A DNA stretch of 64,000 nucleotides, from contig NZ_AUFV01000009.1 of the NCBI RefSeq assembly GCF_000426685.1, positions 1 to 64,000 on the forward strand, read 5' to 3'. Every line of letters starts with the position of its first letter. The first letter of the stretch is position 1. The notes under the pieces were generated by a model that worked only from the letters and a program-made list of their open reading frames with translations, searched no databases and was not told where the DNA came from. Positions 43,507 through 52,089 of the stretch are shown piece after piece. Source of the stretch: Solimonas flava DSM 18980 (GTDB lineage Bacteria; Pseudomonadota; Gammaproteobacteria; Nevskiales; Nevskiaceae). Both the position numbers and the translations under genes were made by a program.

Positions 43507-45254
43507 TTGCCAGCTTCCTCGCGAAGGATCTCTTCGATGATCTCGTCCGCCACCCTGTTCTGCTCGGCCTGCTCTTCCGGGCTAAGCGTGGGTTTACGGA
43601 ACTTGCGGTGCTCCGCCATTTTGCGCACAAACAGTGCGTAGTCCGGATCGCGGAAGTCCGCCGTCGAGAAGCCCAAGTCAGCCAACTCGGCCGACAGGCG
43701 GGTCAGCTCGGCATCTTCCTCTGCTGTGCGGGGCCGCTTGACGAACAACTCGTTGCGGCGGAACAAGCGCCGCTCGGTCTCCACATCCAGCGTTGACGAT
43801 AGGCCGAACAGTTCGCTCTTCAGAAGCCCTGTCACGCCCATCCCCTGTGGGTGCTCGTCGGGAATGTCCACCACTGTGTTCTGGCCCTGTCTGCGCAAGA
43901 TGTGCACCTGCTCGCGCTTCAAGCTGCCCACCATCATCGGATCATGGGTCGTGATGAGGATCTGCGATTGACCTTGTTCGGTGTGGCCAGTCTCTGCGCC
44001 CAGTACCCCCTCGATGTCGTCGAAGTAGCGCAACTTCCAGATCGGGTTCAGGTGCGTATCCGGCTCGTCGAGCAGGAATAGGCAATGGTCTTCGCGGGTG
44101 ATACGCATCAGCCCCAGCACGGTGAGCATCTGGAGCTCGCCCTCGGACAGCTGCGTGAAGCTCACCGCGCCGCCGTGTTCGTCGCGCTTCTTGACCGTGA
44201 TGCGCACTTCCTCGATCAGGTCGCCGATGTAGGCCCCTTCGGCATAACGGAAGAAACTGTCGGTGCCGCCCACCAGCTCGCCTAGTTTCCTAAGCTTGGC
44301 CTGGTTGGGTACGAATAGGTAAAGCTGCTTCTGCTTTTCCGTCCGGCCGCGGAAGTCGATCTGCTGCGTGGCCTCTTGTTCGATGGGGGCCCAGGCAACC
44401 TGCCACAGCTTGTCGAGGAACTCGCTCACGACATTGCCGCGTGCGTACCAGAAGCGAGGGTCGCCCTCGTTCAGCTCGTTCTCGTCGAAGCGGCCGCCTC
44501 GGCGCTTTTCGCGCAAGCGGTGCGGCTCCTTCAGCACGAATAGGGCTGACTCGAGCGACTCGATGTGCAGGTTCTTCAGCACCTTCTGGAACACCGGATC
44601 GTCCGACAACAGGCAGGCCAGGAGCACCAGCTGACTATGGCCGCCACGGCAGTAGAACAACCGGCGCAGTCGGTCGTCGCCGGCCTGCCTCAGCCGGGCC
44701 TCGCGGCGGCGGCGCGCTTGCTCCAGCGCGCGTATATCTGCCTCGCTGGCCGAGAAGTTGGCCAACAGCTGCTCAGGCAGCACCTCGTCAGCGGTGATCT
44801 CCTGTCGCTGGTTGAAGCGGCGCTGGTGCTCCTGGAACAGCGCCTCGATGCGCTCGTTGCGGCCCGAGTAGTAGGCAAACACATGAGAGGGCAACAGCTC
44901 CCGGTTCTTCAGCAGATACCCTTGCGACTCGGCCTTGCCGTCCACCCACACGAAGGGTCGCTTCTGCTTGGCGGTATCGGCCTGCAGCCGCACCGTGTGG
45001 CCGCGGATTTCGTACTCCAGCGTGTAGTCCAGAGCTGCGTCGCGGTCCAGATCGACGTCACGGAAGATGGTGATCAGTGCCTCGATCAGGTTGGACTTGC
45101 CCACGCCGTTCTGGCCAATCAGCGCATGACTGCGGATGCCCTTGGGCGCCACGGCCGGAGCAGTGCCTGGCGCAGGCTCTAGCCGCGTCGCGAAGTCGAT
45201 CGCGACCTCGCGCAAGTTGCGGAACTGCGGGATGGACAGGTGCCGCAACTGCAC
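43503..45254 (-). CDS. R-M-associated ABC/AAA ATPase, PtuA-like
   Basis: A 583-residue SMC/ABC-like ATPase. Walker A GQNGVGKS (47-54), signature-like LSEGELQML, Walker B CLFLLDEPDTHLNP and a His switch ITTHDPMMV are intact. This matches restriction-system-associated AAA ATPases and PtuA of Septu, which partner with HNH proteins. GTG start 2 bp after the hsdS stop. In Septu, PtuA forms a large oligomer that holds PtuB; whether the same occurs here is inference. Long helical middle (about 150-230) is a probable coiled coil. Confidence 0.9.
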   Translation of the reverse strand: MQLRHLSIPQFRNLREVAIDFATRLEPAPGTAPAVAPKGIRSHALIGQNGVGKSNLIEALITIFRDVDLDRDAALDYTLEYEIRGHTVRLQADTAKQKRPFVWVDGKAESQGYLLKNRELLPSHVFAYYSGRNERIEALFQEHQRRFNQRQEITADEVLPEQLLANFSASEADIRALEQARRRREARLRQAGDDRLRRLFYCRGGHSQLVLLACLLSDDPVFQKVLKNLHIESLESALFVLKEPHRLREKRRGGRFDENELNEGDPRFWYARGNVVSEFLDKLWQVAWAPIEQEATQQIDFRGRTEKQKQLYLFVPNQAKLRKLGELVGGTDSFFRYAEGAYIGDLIEEVRITVKKRDEHGGAVSFTQLSEGELQMLTVLGLMRITREDHCLFLLDEPDTHLNPIWKLRYFDDIEGVLGAETGHTEQGQSQILITTHDPMMVGSLKREQVHILRRQGQNTVVDIPDEHPQGMGVTGLLKSELFGLSSTLDVETERRLFRRNELFVKRPRTAEEDAELTRLSAELADLGFSTADFRDPDYALFVRKMAEHRKFRKPTLSPEEQAEQNRVADEIIEEILREEAGK

Positions 45255-45256
45255 GG

Positions 45257-47230
45257 TCAGGCCCTGGCCGCTTCGGCGGCGGCTTTCTCACGCATCTGCG
45301 CCACCTCCGGCTCGGCTATCCAGCCGTGCGCCACCTCGGTCTTGAGCTGGGCGTAGAAGGCGTCGATCTCGCCGCCGAAGCGTTGCCACAGGTCGCGCGC
45401 AGCCATTTCACCTTGGTGTCGAACCAGGATGGTGGCGAGTGGCGCCTGAGCTTTAACGTCGGGCGGCATGGCCAGGCGCAATGGCGCGATGAGTTCGGTT
45501 TGCGGAGCCTTCACGGCAGTGTCCTCGGTTTGCTCGATGTTGATACCTGTCAGCGCGGCAATGGCGACCTCAGAAAGACGCGCCGAGCACCAGGCCTTGT
45601 CTTTCAAACCATCTTCCAGGCTGTCACACAGCAGGTTCAACTCGGCCAGTCGCTGCATCACTGCCATCTGGACATGTTTCGGCGGCAAGGGAATCGGCAG
45701 CTCGTGAATCACTTGGCGAGACACATTGCGCATGGAGTCGCTGGTACCCGTTGCATTCAAGCGGTAGTGTTCCCGTGCGAAATGCGAGTTATTGACCAAA
45801 TTGACCCAGGGCTTCAACTCCGGGTCTACAAAGCTGAGTCGAACGATCTTGTCGCTCATCAAGAGACGATCCGGGACGTCAAGCGGTGCTATGACGCTGC
45901 GGGCGACAAGGTCGGCAGTGTTCGCCCTCGAAAGAAGGAAATCACCCGCCTTCACTTCGCACTCTGGTCGTGGATCAAGGGAGGGCGGCAGTCGCTTGTT
46001 TTCATCAGCGCGAAACTCACCCCACGTAACGGCGCTGACCTTTAAGACACCCCACTCGCCTTGGCGACGGGGCTCTGCCTCGCACTTTGGGCTCCAGCCC
46101 GAATCTGATCCGTCCAGCAGTTCGTCAAACAGAGCCCAGGTCCACGTTGCAGGCAGATCAAACGGTGGGTCGACGTGTGTAACCTTCGCGAAGCGCCTGC
46201 CCGCTCGTTGGATTGACTGAGGAACCGCCGGCCTCGCCGGGTCGTTCCCAGATTCCTGAATGCCTTCGGGGGTCAGGACACCCCGAATTGCAAGCTCGAC
46301 CAGCAGCGAGCGCAACTCAGCCACATCACTTGCATCGCTGAACAAGCGCCCGAAGTTGGCTTGCAGGCGTTGCCAGCTAGTCTGCAGCTCATGCGGGCTC
46401 TGGGCGCCGGCGAGGGCTTGCAGGGTGGACTGGCGCAGGGCGTTCTGCAGCTTGCGGCGGTCTTGTTGTTGCTCCTCCAGCTGATCGCACAAGGCCATCA
46501 GCTCGTCGACTTTGGCGACAATGCGGACTTGCTCCTCGGTGGGCGGAATAGGCACTAGGCCCGAATAGAATTTGTCGTCGCTGATGGCGGGATAGGCCAT
46601 GCCGATCTGAACCGACTCTACGTATCGGACGAAGTGCGGGCTTCGAAGGTAGTGATAGAGATACCTTGCTTCGATTCCCCGCCATGGATGCACTACCGCA
46701 AACGCCGTACTTGCGATCAGCTCTCGGTTGACGTCTCGATTGACAATGGCGACGTTCAGCAGATACGGCCGCACAGTCGAGTAGATCAACGTACCCTTCT
46801 TGACGATCTTCCTGGCACGACTGGGTGCGGCGGACGCCGACACAACTTCTAGTACGGGCGACAACATCCCAGCTTTGTTATCGATCGAGGAGACATCGAT
46901 GTAATAGAAGTCTTCTGTTGGCTTCTTCTGGCCCCAGGTGTGGCCGACTGAGCTCAAACTGACCCAACGCCAACCATCGGGGATTGCGAAGTAGCCTTGG
47001 TCCACTGCCCGATGTGCGCGATCTCTAGCAAGCCGCTGAACTCTTGTCTCGATGTTGGCGGCTGCGCGCCGTCTTTCGATCGCTTCGATGAGAGGCTCGA
47101 CGGAGGCCCCGGATGAGGTGGTCAGTCTCCCGCTGAATGCCAATGACAGCACCATCGAACGAAGGCTGTCCACCCCACCAGGGGCGTTGGCGACATGTCC
47201 AAACTCCGCCAGAAACTGCTGCGCATTCAT
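45257..47230 (-). CDS. hsdS: Type I restriction-modification specificity subunit HsdS
   Basis: A 657-residue HsdS that would set the target sequence. It has two target-recognition domains (about 80-250 and 355-520), each followed by a conserved helical spacer (VDELMALCDQLEEQQQDR; then MQRLAELNLLCDSLEDGL), as in two-TRD subunits. It is longer than most (400-470): about 80 residues after 575 form an extra domain (VRHQGEMAARDLWQRFGG). TRDs are variable, so the target cannot be predicted. ATG at 47230 overlaps the hsdM stop as TGATG. Confidence 0.93.
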   Translation of the reverse strand: MNAQQFLAEFGHVANAPGGVDSLRSMVLSLAFSGRLTTSSGASVEPLIEAIERRRAAANIETRVQRLARDRAHRAVDQGYFAIPDGWRWVSLSSVGHTWGQKKPTEDFYYIDVSSIDNKAGMLSPVLEVVSASAAPSRARKIVKKGTLIYSTVRPYLLNVAIVNRDVNRELIASTAFAVVHPWRGIEARYLYHYLRSPHFVRYVESVQIGMAYPAISDDKFYSGLVPIPPTEEQVRIVAKVDELMALCDQLEEQQQDRRKLQNALRQSTLQALAGAQSPHELQTSWQRLQANFGRLFSDASDVAELRSLLVELAIRGVLTPEGIQESGNDPARPAVPQSIQRAGRRFAKVTHVDPPFDLPATWTWALFDELLDGSDSGWSPKCEAEPRRQGEWGVLKVSAVTWGEFRADENKRLPPSLDPRPECEVKAGDFLLSRANTADLVARSVIAPLDVPDRLLMSDKIVRLSFVDPELKPWVNLVNNSHFAREHYRLNATGTSDSMRNVSRQVIHELPIPLPPKHVQMAVMQRLAELNLLCDSLEDGLKDKAWCSARLSEVAIAALTGINIEQTEDTAVKAPQTELIAPLRLAMPPDVKAQAPLATILVRHQGEMAARDLWQRFGGEIDAFYAQLKTEVAHGWIAEPEVAQMREKAAAEAARA

Positions 47231-49005
47231 CACTCGTCCTCGCCCGAGAAGTGGTGCGCCAGCGCCGCAGCAAGCTCGCTCTTCAGGCGGTTCTCGGTCT
47301 CTTCGATCAGGCCCAGCAGAGTCTTGTACTTGTCTAACAACACATCGGGGTCGTGGCTCTCTTCCTCGGGCGCGTTGGGGTTCTTCAGGTCTAGGTTGTA
47401 GATCGGCCAGTACAGGCGGTCACCGGCCGCCTGAGCATCGCGGGCTTGGAGGCGCAGGGTATCGGCCTGAGTGCGCAGTGCCTCGATCTCAGCTTCCACC
47501 GGCAGGCGCAGCTTGCCATCGCTCACACCCTTAATGGATTCGCGCAGGTCGCGGATGCGGTTATCCAGCGCGCTGGCCTCATTACCCAACTGCTCTGCAC
47601 GGTCCCAATGGGGCTGTGCGGCAGCCTCCGCCTGCTCACGCTTGGTCTTGAAGTCCACCTTCCAGGCGAACTCGCTCTCCACCCGGTCGGCAAAGTCATT
47701 CGCCTCGCTGCCCCACCACTCCTGCTCGGGCTTGAACTCCTCGAAGCGGATGGGCTTGGTCTTGCTGTAGCTCTTGTAGCCGGGCGGGTATGGGTGCTCG
47801 TAGTACCAGATGGTGTCGGTGTGGAAGTGCTCCGTGCCATCGTCCACCACAGCACCCTTGGTGAAGAACAGCAGGTTGGTCTTGATCGTGGTGTACGGTG
47901 CAAACACGCCCTTCGGCAGACGCACGATGGTGTGCAGCTTGCAGTCGCGCAGCAGCAACTTCTTCAGCGTGGCCTTGATACCGTCACCGAACAGGAATCC
48001 GTCGGGCAGCACCACGGCGGCGCGTCCGTTCTCCTTGAGCAGCTTCTTGACGATGAGCGCCATGAACATGTCGGCGGTTTCGCGCGTGCGCAGGTCGGCC
48101 GGGTAGTCGCCGCCCACGCCGTCGTCCTCGTAGCCGCCAAAGGGAGGGTTCGTGATGACGCAATCGACCTTGTCGTTGGCGCTCCACTCGTTCCAGCCCA
48201 CGCCCAGGGTGTTGCGATGCTCGATCTGACTGGGCACGTCGATGCCGTGCAGCAGCATATTGGTGGTGCACAGCAAGTGCGGCAGCTGCTTCTTCTCGAT
48301 GCCCCGGATCAGCCCCTCGATGGCGGCCTTGTCGGCGGCGCTGGACTTGGCCGTCAGTTGGTTGCGCAGGTGATCGATCGCCGCTGTCAGGAAGCCACCA
48401 GTGCCGCAGGCCGGATCCATCACCGTCTCACGCTTGGACAGACTCGGGTTTAGCCGGTCGGCCATGAACTGGGTGATGGCACGCGGAGTGTAGAACTCGC
48501 CCGCGTTGCCGGCACCGCGAAGGTCGTTCAGCAACTGCTCGTACACGTCGCCCAGGCTGGCACGCGTCTTGAAGTCGTGGAAGTTGATGGCCTCTTCCAG
48601 CTTCTCGATCACGGCCAGCAGCTGCGTGCCGGACTTCATGTAGTTGTTGGCGTCTTCGAAGACGCTGCGGATCACCTTGTGCTGCGGGCTGGCGTTGGCG
48701 TCCAGCTCCTTGAGCGCGGGGAACAGCTCGTTGTTAACGAAGCTGATGATGGCGCTGCCGGCGATCTGCGGCTTCTTCTTGTCGTCAGGGCCCGCCACAT
48801 AGGCGGCCCAGTTGCGCCAGCGCATGGCCTCCGGCAATGGAGATTTGTACTTCGGGTTGTCGTCTTCCCACTCTTCCTCTCGCTGGTCAAAGACCTTGAG
48901 GAAGAGCATCCAGGTGAGCTGGCCCAGGCGCTGGGCGTCGCCATCGACGCCGTCGTCCTTGCGCATGATGTCCTGGATGGACTTGATGGTGCTGCTGAGG
49001 TTCAT
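47230..49005 (-). CDS. hsdM: Type I restriction-modification methyltransferase HsdM
   Basis: A 591-residue N6-adenine methyltransferase subunit. N-terminal helical domain (about 5-130), catalytic domain with SAM motif DPACGTGG (197-204), and motif IV NPPFGG (286-291). The C-terminal part (about 450-591) is helical, with a coiled coil, and should contact HsdS. Works as M2S for methylation and R2M2S for restriction. ATG 49005 lies 35 bp after the hsdR stop. Confidence 0.97.
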   Translation of the reverse strand: MNLSSTIKSIQDIMRKDDGVDGDAQRLGQLTWMLFLKVFDQREEEWEDDNPKYKSPLPEAMRWRNWAAYVAGPDDKKKPQIAGSAIISFVNNELFPALKELDANASPQHKVIRSVFEDANNYMKSGTQLLAVIEKLEEAINFHDFKTRASLGDVYEQLLNDLRGAGNAGEFYTPRAITQFMADRLNPSLSKRETVMDPACGTGGFLTAAIDHLRNQLTAKSSAADKAAIEGLIRGIEKKQLPHLLCTTNMLLHGIDVPSQIEHRNTLGVGWNEWSANDKVDCVITNPPFGGYEDDGVGGDYPADLRTRETADMFMALIVKKLLKENGRAAVVLPDGFLFGDGIKATLKKLLLRDCKLHTIVRLPKGVFAPYTTIKTNLLFFTKGAVVDDGTEHFHTDTIWYYEHPYPPGYKSYSKTKPIRFEEFKPEQEWWGSEANDFADRVESEFAWKVDFKTKREQAEAAAQPHWDRAEQLGNEASALDNRIRDLRESIKGVSDGKLRLPVEAEIEALRTQADTLRLQARDAQAAGDRLYWPIYNLDLKNPNAPEEESHDPDVLLDKYKTLLGLIEETENRLKSELAAALAHHFSGEDE

Positions 49006-49040
49006 TTCGTTGTTCTCAAATCAAGCTGCCCGCAAGCGGG

Positions 49041-51494
49041 TCAGGCTTGCTTCTTGTCGTTTTCTTCGTAGAGGGCTTGTTCCAGAGCCTGCACGGCCTG
49101 GGTGAACTGTTCGACGCCGCCAAAGATGCCGCGCCGGATCTGCGTCTTGCTGCCGAACTGGTCGAAGGGCGGCAACTCCAGAACCTTGGCGTCTTCGATG
49201 TTCTGGACGCCGTAGTCGGCGAACTTGTCGAGCAAGGCTTCCAGCACCGCGCGGGCCTGGTCGCCGTACTTCCCGAACACGTCGCGCTTCTTGACGTTGT
49301 TGGCGCGCTCGCGCCGGGTCAGTGGTTTCTGGTCGAAGGCGACGTGGGCCACCAGATCGAACACGTCCAGCTCAGCGCCGTTCGGCACGGCTTGCTGCAA
49401 GACCTCTAGCGGGACGCCGTGGGCAGCCAGTTCCTCAAGCACAGCCTGCTTGCGCTCGGCGCCGTTCCACCGGCGAAGGAAATCGGTCAGGCTGCCGAAC
49501 TCGGCCTGCAGCGCCTTCTTGATGTCGTCCTTGAGCAGGACGCGGTAGTCCTCGGTGATCAGCTTGCCGTCGGCATCAAGGTACTGCGAGCGCTCGACGG
49601 CGACGCGCACATTGACATCATCGATCACATATTTGACTCGGCCTTCGCCACCCCCTCCGCCATCGCCGCCTATTTCGTCACCGGGTGGAGTGTCTTCACC
49701 GCTTGGGGTGCCGGGGCCATAGGGTGGAGGCGATGGCTCGCCGGTGCCGGGCGGGTTGGTAATGTCCGGCGGCACCACGGGTTCGTCGGATTTGGGCTCG
49801 TAAATCACCACGGGCTCGCCGTCGAAGTCCGGATCGGCGAACAGGCGCGTGGCGCCCTTGAAGTCCATGATGGTGAAGTACAGCTTCTGGTAGTCCTCGC
49901 GAAGGCGGGTACCGCGGCCGATGATCTGCTTGAACTCGGTCATCGAGTTTATGTTCTGGTCCAGCACGATCAGCTTGCAGGTCTTGGCATCCACCCCAGT
50001 GGTCAGCAACTTCGAGGTGGTCGCGATGACGGGGTATGGCTCGTCGTTGTCGATAAAGTACGACAGCTGCGCCTTGCCCTCGTTGTCATCGCCGGTGATG
50101 CGCATGACGTAGCGGCGGTTGCTGGCGGCGGCAGGGATGATCTTGACCAGCTCCTGGCGCATGCGCTCGGCATGGTCCTGGTCGTCACAGAACACAATGG
50201 TTTTTGCCATCGGGTCCGTAGCTTTGAGGTACTCCCAAACTTTGCTCGCGACCAGGCGAGTTCGCTTCTCCAACACCAGGTTGCGGTCGAAGTCCTTGGT
50301 GGTGTACTGCCGCTGCTCCACCGCTTGGCCAAGCTTGTCGACCTTGCCCTTCTCCGGCGTGTAGCCGACGGCATCCACATCGGTCGCAATGCGGATCACT
50401 TTATAGGGTGCGAGGAAGCCGTCTTCGATGCCTTGCTTCAACGAGTAGGTGTAGACCGGGTCCCCGAAGTAGGTGATGTTGCTTACCTCTTTCGTCTCCT
50501 TCGGGGTCGCCGTCAGGCCAAGGTGCGTGGCGGCGCTGAAGTAGTCCAGCACCTCGCGCCAGGCCGAGTCGTCCGCCGCGCTGCCGCGGTGACACTCGTC
50601 GATGACGACTAGGTCAAAAAAGTCGGCCGGGAACTGCCGATAGATCTGTTTCCACTCTTCGCGCCCGGTCACCGCCTGGTACAGGGCCAGGTAGACCTCG
50701 TAGTTCTTCTTGACCTCGCGGTTGGTAACTTTGTGCATCACCTCCCCGAATGGGGCGAAGTCCTGCTGCATCGTTTGATCGATCAGGATGTTCCGGTCCG
50801 CCAAGAACAGAATCCGCTTCTTGGCTTTGGCCTTCCACAGGCGCCAGATGATCTGGAAGGCGGTGTAGGTCTTGCCCGTGCCCGTGGCCATGACCAGCAG
50901 CACGCGCCGTTGGCCCTTGGCAATGGCCTCGATGGCGCGGTTGATCGCGACGCTTTGGTAGTACCGAGGCTCCCGGCCGCTGCCGTCGGTGTAAAAGGGC
51001 TGCTCCACGAGCGAGACGGCTGTGGGTTCGGTTAGTCCCTTCCACTGCTGAAAGAGCGCCCACAGTTCGGCGTGCGTCGGGAAGGCGTCCAGGGGAACTT
51101 CACGCTCCGTCGGCGAGGTCAGCCCGGTTCGGTCATGCAACAGAAGGGCAGTCCCGTTGCTGCTGATCGCGAAGGGGGCATCCAGCATCTCAGCGTAGGC
51201 TAGCGCCTGCTGCATCCCTTGCCCCACCGGGAAGCGAGCTTGCTTCGCTTCGACAACCGCCAGGGGAACGCCTAGCCGCGCGTATAGGACATAGTCAGCC
51301 CGCTTCGGCCCGCCCTTGGCTTCTGGGTTGCGCACCCGGGCGGCCAGCTTGCCACGTACCATGACTCGACCGTCCGTGAGGCTGACTTCCTCCCGGAACT
51401 GCTGGTGGCTCCAACCTGCCCTCAGAACCGCCGGGGTTATGAGCTTCGTACATATGTCCCGCTCACTGAGGTTGAACCTCTCGGTCGAATTCAT
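49041..51494 (-). CDS. hsdR: Type I restriction-modification endonuclease HsdR
   Basis: An 817-residue restriction and translocation subunit of the EcoEI-like (type IB) kind. The N-terminal nuclease has D67 with E82-A-K84 (PD-ExK); the motor has MATGTGKT (202-209), DECH (299-302) and motif VI QIIGRGTRLRED (523-534). A Pro/Gly-rich linker (566-619) leads to an EcoEI_R_C-type end. It cuts unmodified DNA far from the site after ATP-driven translocation. GGGAG lies 8 bp before the ATG, and two 13-bp repeats lie in the leader. Confidence 0.96.
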   Translation of the reverse strand: MNSTERFNLSERDICTKLITPAVLRAGWSHQQFREEVSLTDGRVMVRGKLAARVRNPEAKGGPKRADYVLYARLGVPLAVVEAKQARFPVGQGMQQALAYAEMLDAPFAISSNGTALLLHDRTGLTSPTEREVPLDAFPTHAELWALFQQWKGLTEPTAVSLVEQPFYTDGSGREPRYYQSVAINRAIEAIAKGQRRVLLVMATGTGKTYTAFQIIWRLWKAKAKKRILFLADRNILIDQTMQQDFAPFGEVMHKVTNREVKKNYEVYLALYQAVTGREEWKQIYRQFPADFFDLVVIDECHRGSAADDSAWREVLDYFSAATHLGLTATPKETKEVSNITYFGDPVYTYSLKQGIEDGFLAPYKVIRIATDVDAVGYTPEKGKVDKLGQAVEQRQYTTKDFDRNLVLEKRTRLVASKVWEYLKATDPMAKTIVFCDDQDHAERMRQELVKIIPAAASNRRYVMRITGDDNEGKAQLSYFIDNDEPYPVIATTSKLLTTGVDAKTCKLIVLDQNINSMTEFKQIIGRGTRLREDYQKLYFTIMDFKGATRLFADPDFDGEPVVIYEPKSDEPVVPPDITNPPGTGEPSPPPYGPGTPSGEDTPPGDEIGGDGGGGGEGRVKYVIDDVNVRVAVERSQYLDADGKLITEDYRVLLKDDIKKALQAEFGSLTDFLRRWNGAERKQAVLEELAAHGVPLEVLQQAVPNGAELDVFDLVAHVAFDQKPLTRRERANNVKKRDVFGKYGDQARAVLEALLDKFADYGVQNIEDAKVLELPPFDQFGSKTQIRRGIFGGVEQFTQAVQALEQALYEENDKKQA

Positions 51495-51965
51495 CCTGCA
51501 GCTCCCGTATCGCCGATGCTAGCTCCTGTATCGGCGCCCACCCCAAAGGCCTTGTTGCCGGCCGTACACTTTTTGGGGCCGGTAGATGCTAGACCTCTGC
51601 TCCCAAGACAGCGGCTAGCTTTCAGCTTCACGGTAAACTTTTCCGGGGTCAATCAGTCGAGCCGCTTCTGACGGCATTGCGGTGTGGCCGTAACGTCGAG
51701 GTGGGCTTGGCTTGGAGGGGCTCAAATATCCGAGGTAACGCTCCAAAGGAATCGCCGAATGTCCGCTTCGGGTTGATAGGCAGACATCTATATCGCTTCC
51801 GGGCCGAAGCTGGAGGTCGGGCCGGCGACGATCCGCCTATGGCCGAACCCCACTTGTAAAGTGAACTATGTGCTCAGAAGGTCTTTGGCGTTTCGCCGCG
51901 GACCTGAGGGTTCGCATTTCAAACACTAGTTACCTGCCCAATACGCGGGCGCCGCTGCGGGGGAA
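51495..51965. other. 471-bp region between hsdR and tRNA-Ile
   Basis: Contains the hsdR promoter and leader, two direct repeats (51500-51533), a CCCCAAA/TTTGGGG inverted repeat (51541-51547 with 51572-51578), and an imperfect inverted repeat GAATGTCCGC / GCAGACATC (51757-51788) of a type common between proteobacterial genes. Small open frames here look spurious. AT-rich relative to the flanks. Confidence 0.5.
51500..51533 (-). repeat. Direct repeat in the hsdR leader
   Basis: AGCTCCCGTATCG (51500-51512) and AGCTCCTGTATCG (51521-51533) differ by one base and are 21 bp apart, two helical turns, so a regulator could bind both on one face. The first copy overlaps the hsdR ribosome-binding site. 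Confidence 0.55.
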
Positions 51966-52041
51966 TGGTGGGCCCAGCAGGACTCGAACCTGCAACCAAG
52001 AGATTATGAGTCTCCTGCTCTAACCATTGAGCTATAGGCCC
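51966..52041 (-). tRNA. ileX: tRNA-Ile(CAU), ileX-like
   Basis: 76 nt on the minus strand with encoded CCA. Acceptor stem GGGCCTA pairs with TGGGCCC (one G-U), D-stem GCTC..GAGC, anticodon loop CTCATAA with CAT at 52006-52008, T-loop GTTCGAGTC. The GGAGACTCATAATCTC anticodon arm is that of the ileX minor isoleucine tRNA, whose C34 is converted to lysidine to read AUA, not of elongator or initiator Met. It is the boundary of the defence island. Confidence 0.93.
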
Positions 52042-52089
52042 GCGCGGAGCGCGCATCTTACGCGAAGGGCGCGGCGGACCGGAATGCGC

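Larger units (their letters stand above)
42529..51965. mobile_element. Defence island: hsdRMS with AAA ATPase and HNH genes, next to tRNA-Ile
   Basis: About 9.4 kb between the SDR gene and tRNA-Ile(CAU). All five genes are on the minus strand in one coupled series. Sequence is visibly less GC-rich than either flank, with more A/T at third positions and GC-poor intergenic parts at 51500-51960, consistent with acquisition. The tRNA 3' end faces the island, the usual side for integration. No integrase, transposase or direct repeat of the tRNA end was found, so the mechanism and exact ends are unknown. Confidence 0.65.

Noticed and set aside
42649-45254. Possible retron (Ec78-type) because of the PtuAB-like pair
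   Set aside because: No reverse transcriptase gene and no msr/msd-like structured RNA is present in the operon or its flanks.
51677-51859. 60-codon open frame with an RFGLIGRHLYR segment
   Set aside because: It derives from a common intergenic inverted repeat that gives spurious frames of this type; no ribosome-binding site and no conservation expected.
51966-52041. Elongator or initiator tRNA-Met, from the CAT anticodon
   Set aside because: The anticodon arm and loop (GGAGACTCATAATCTC) and acceptor match the ileX type modified to read AUA.
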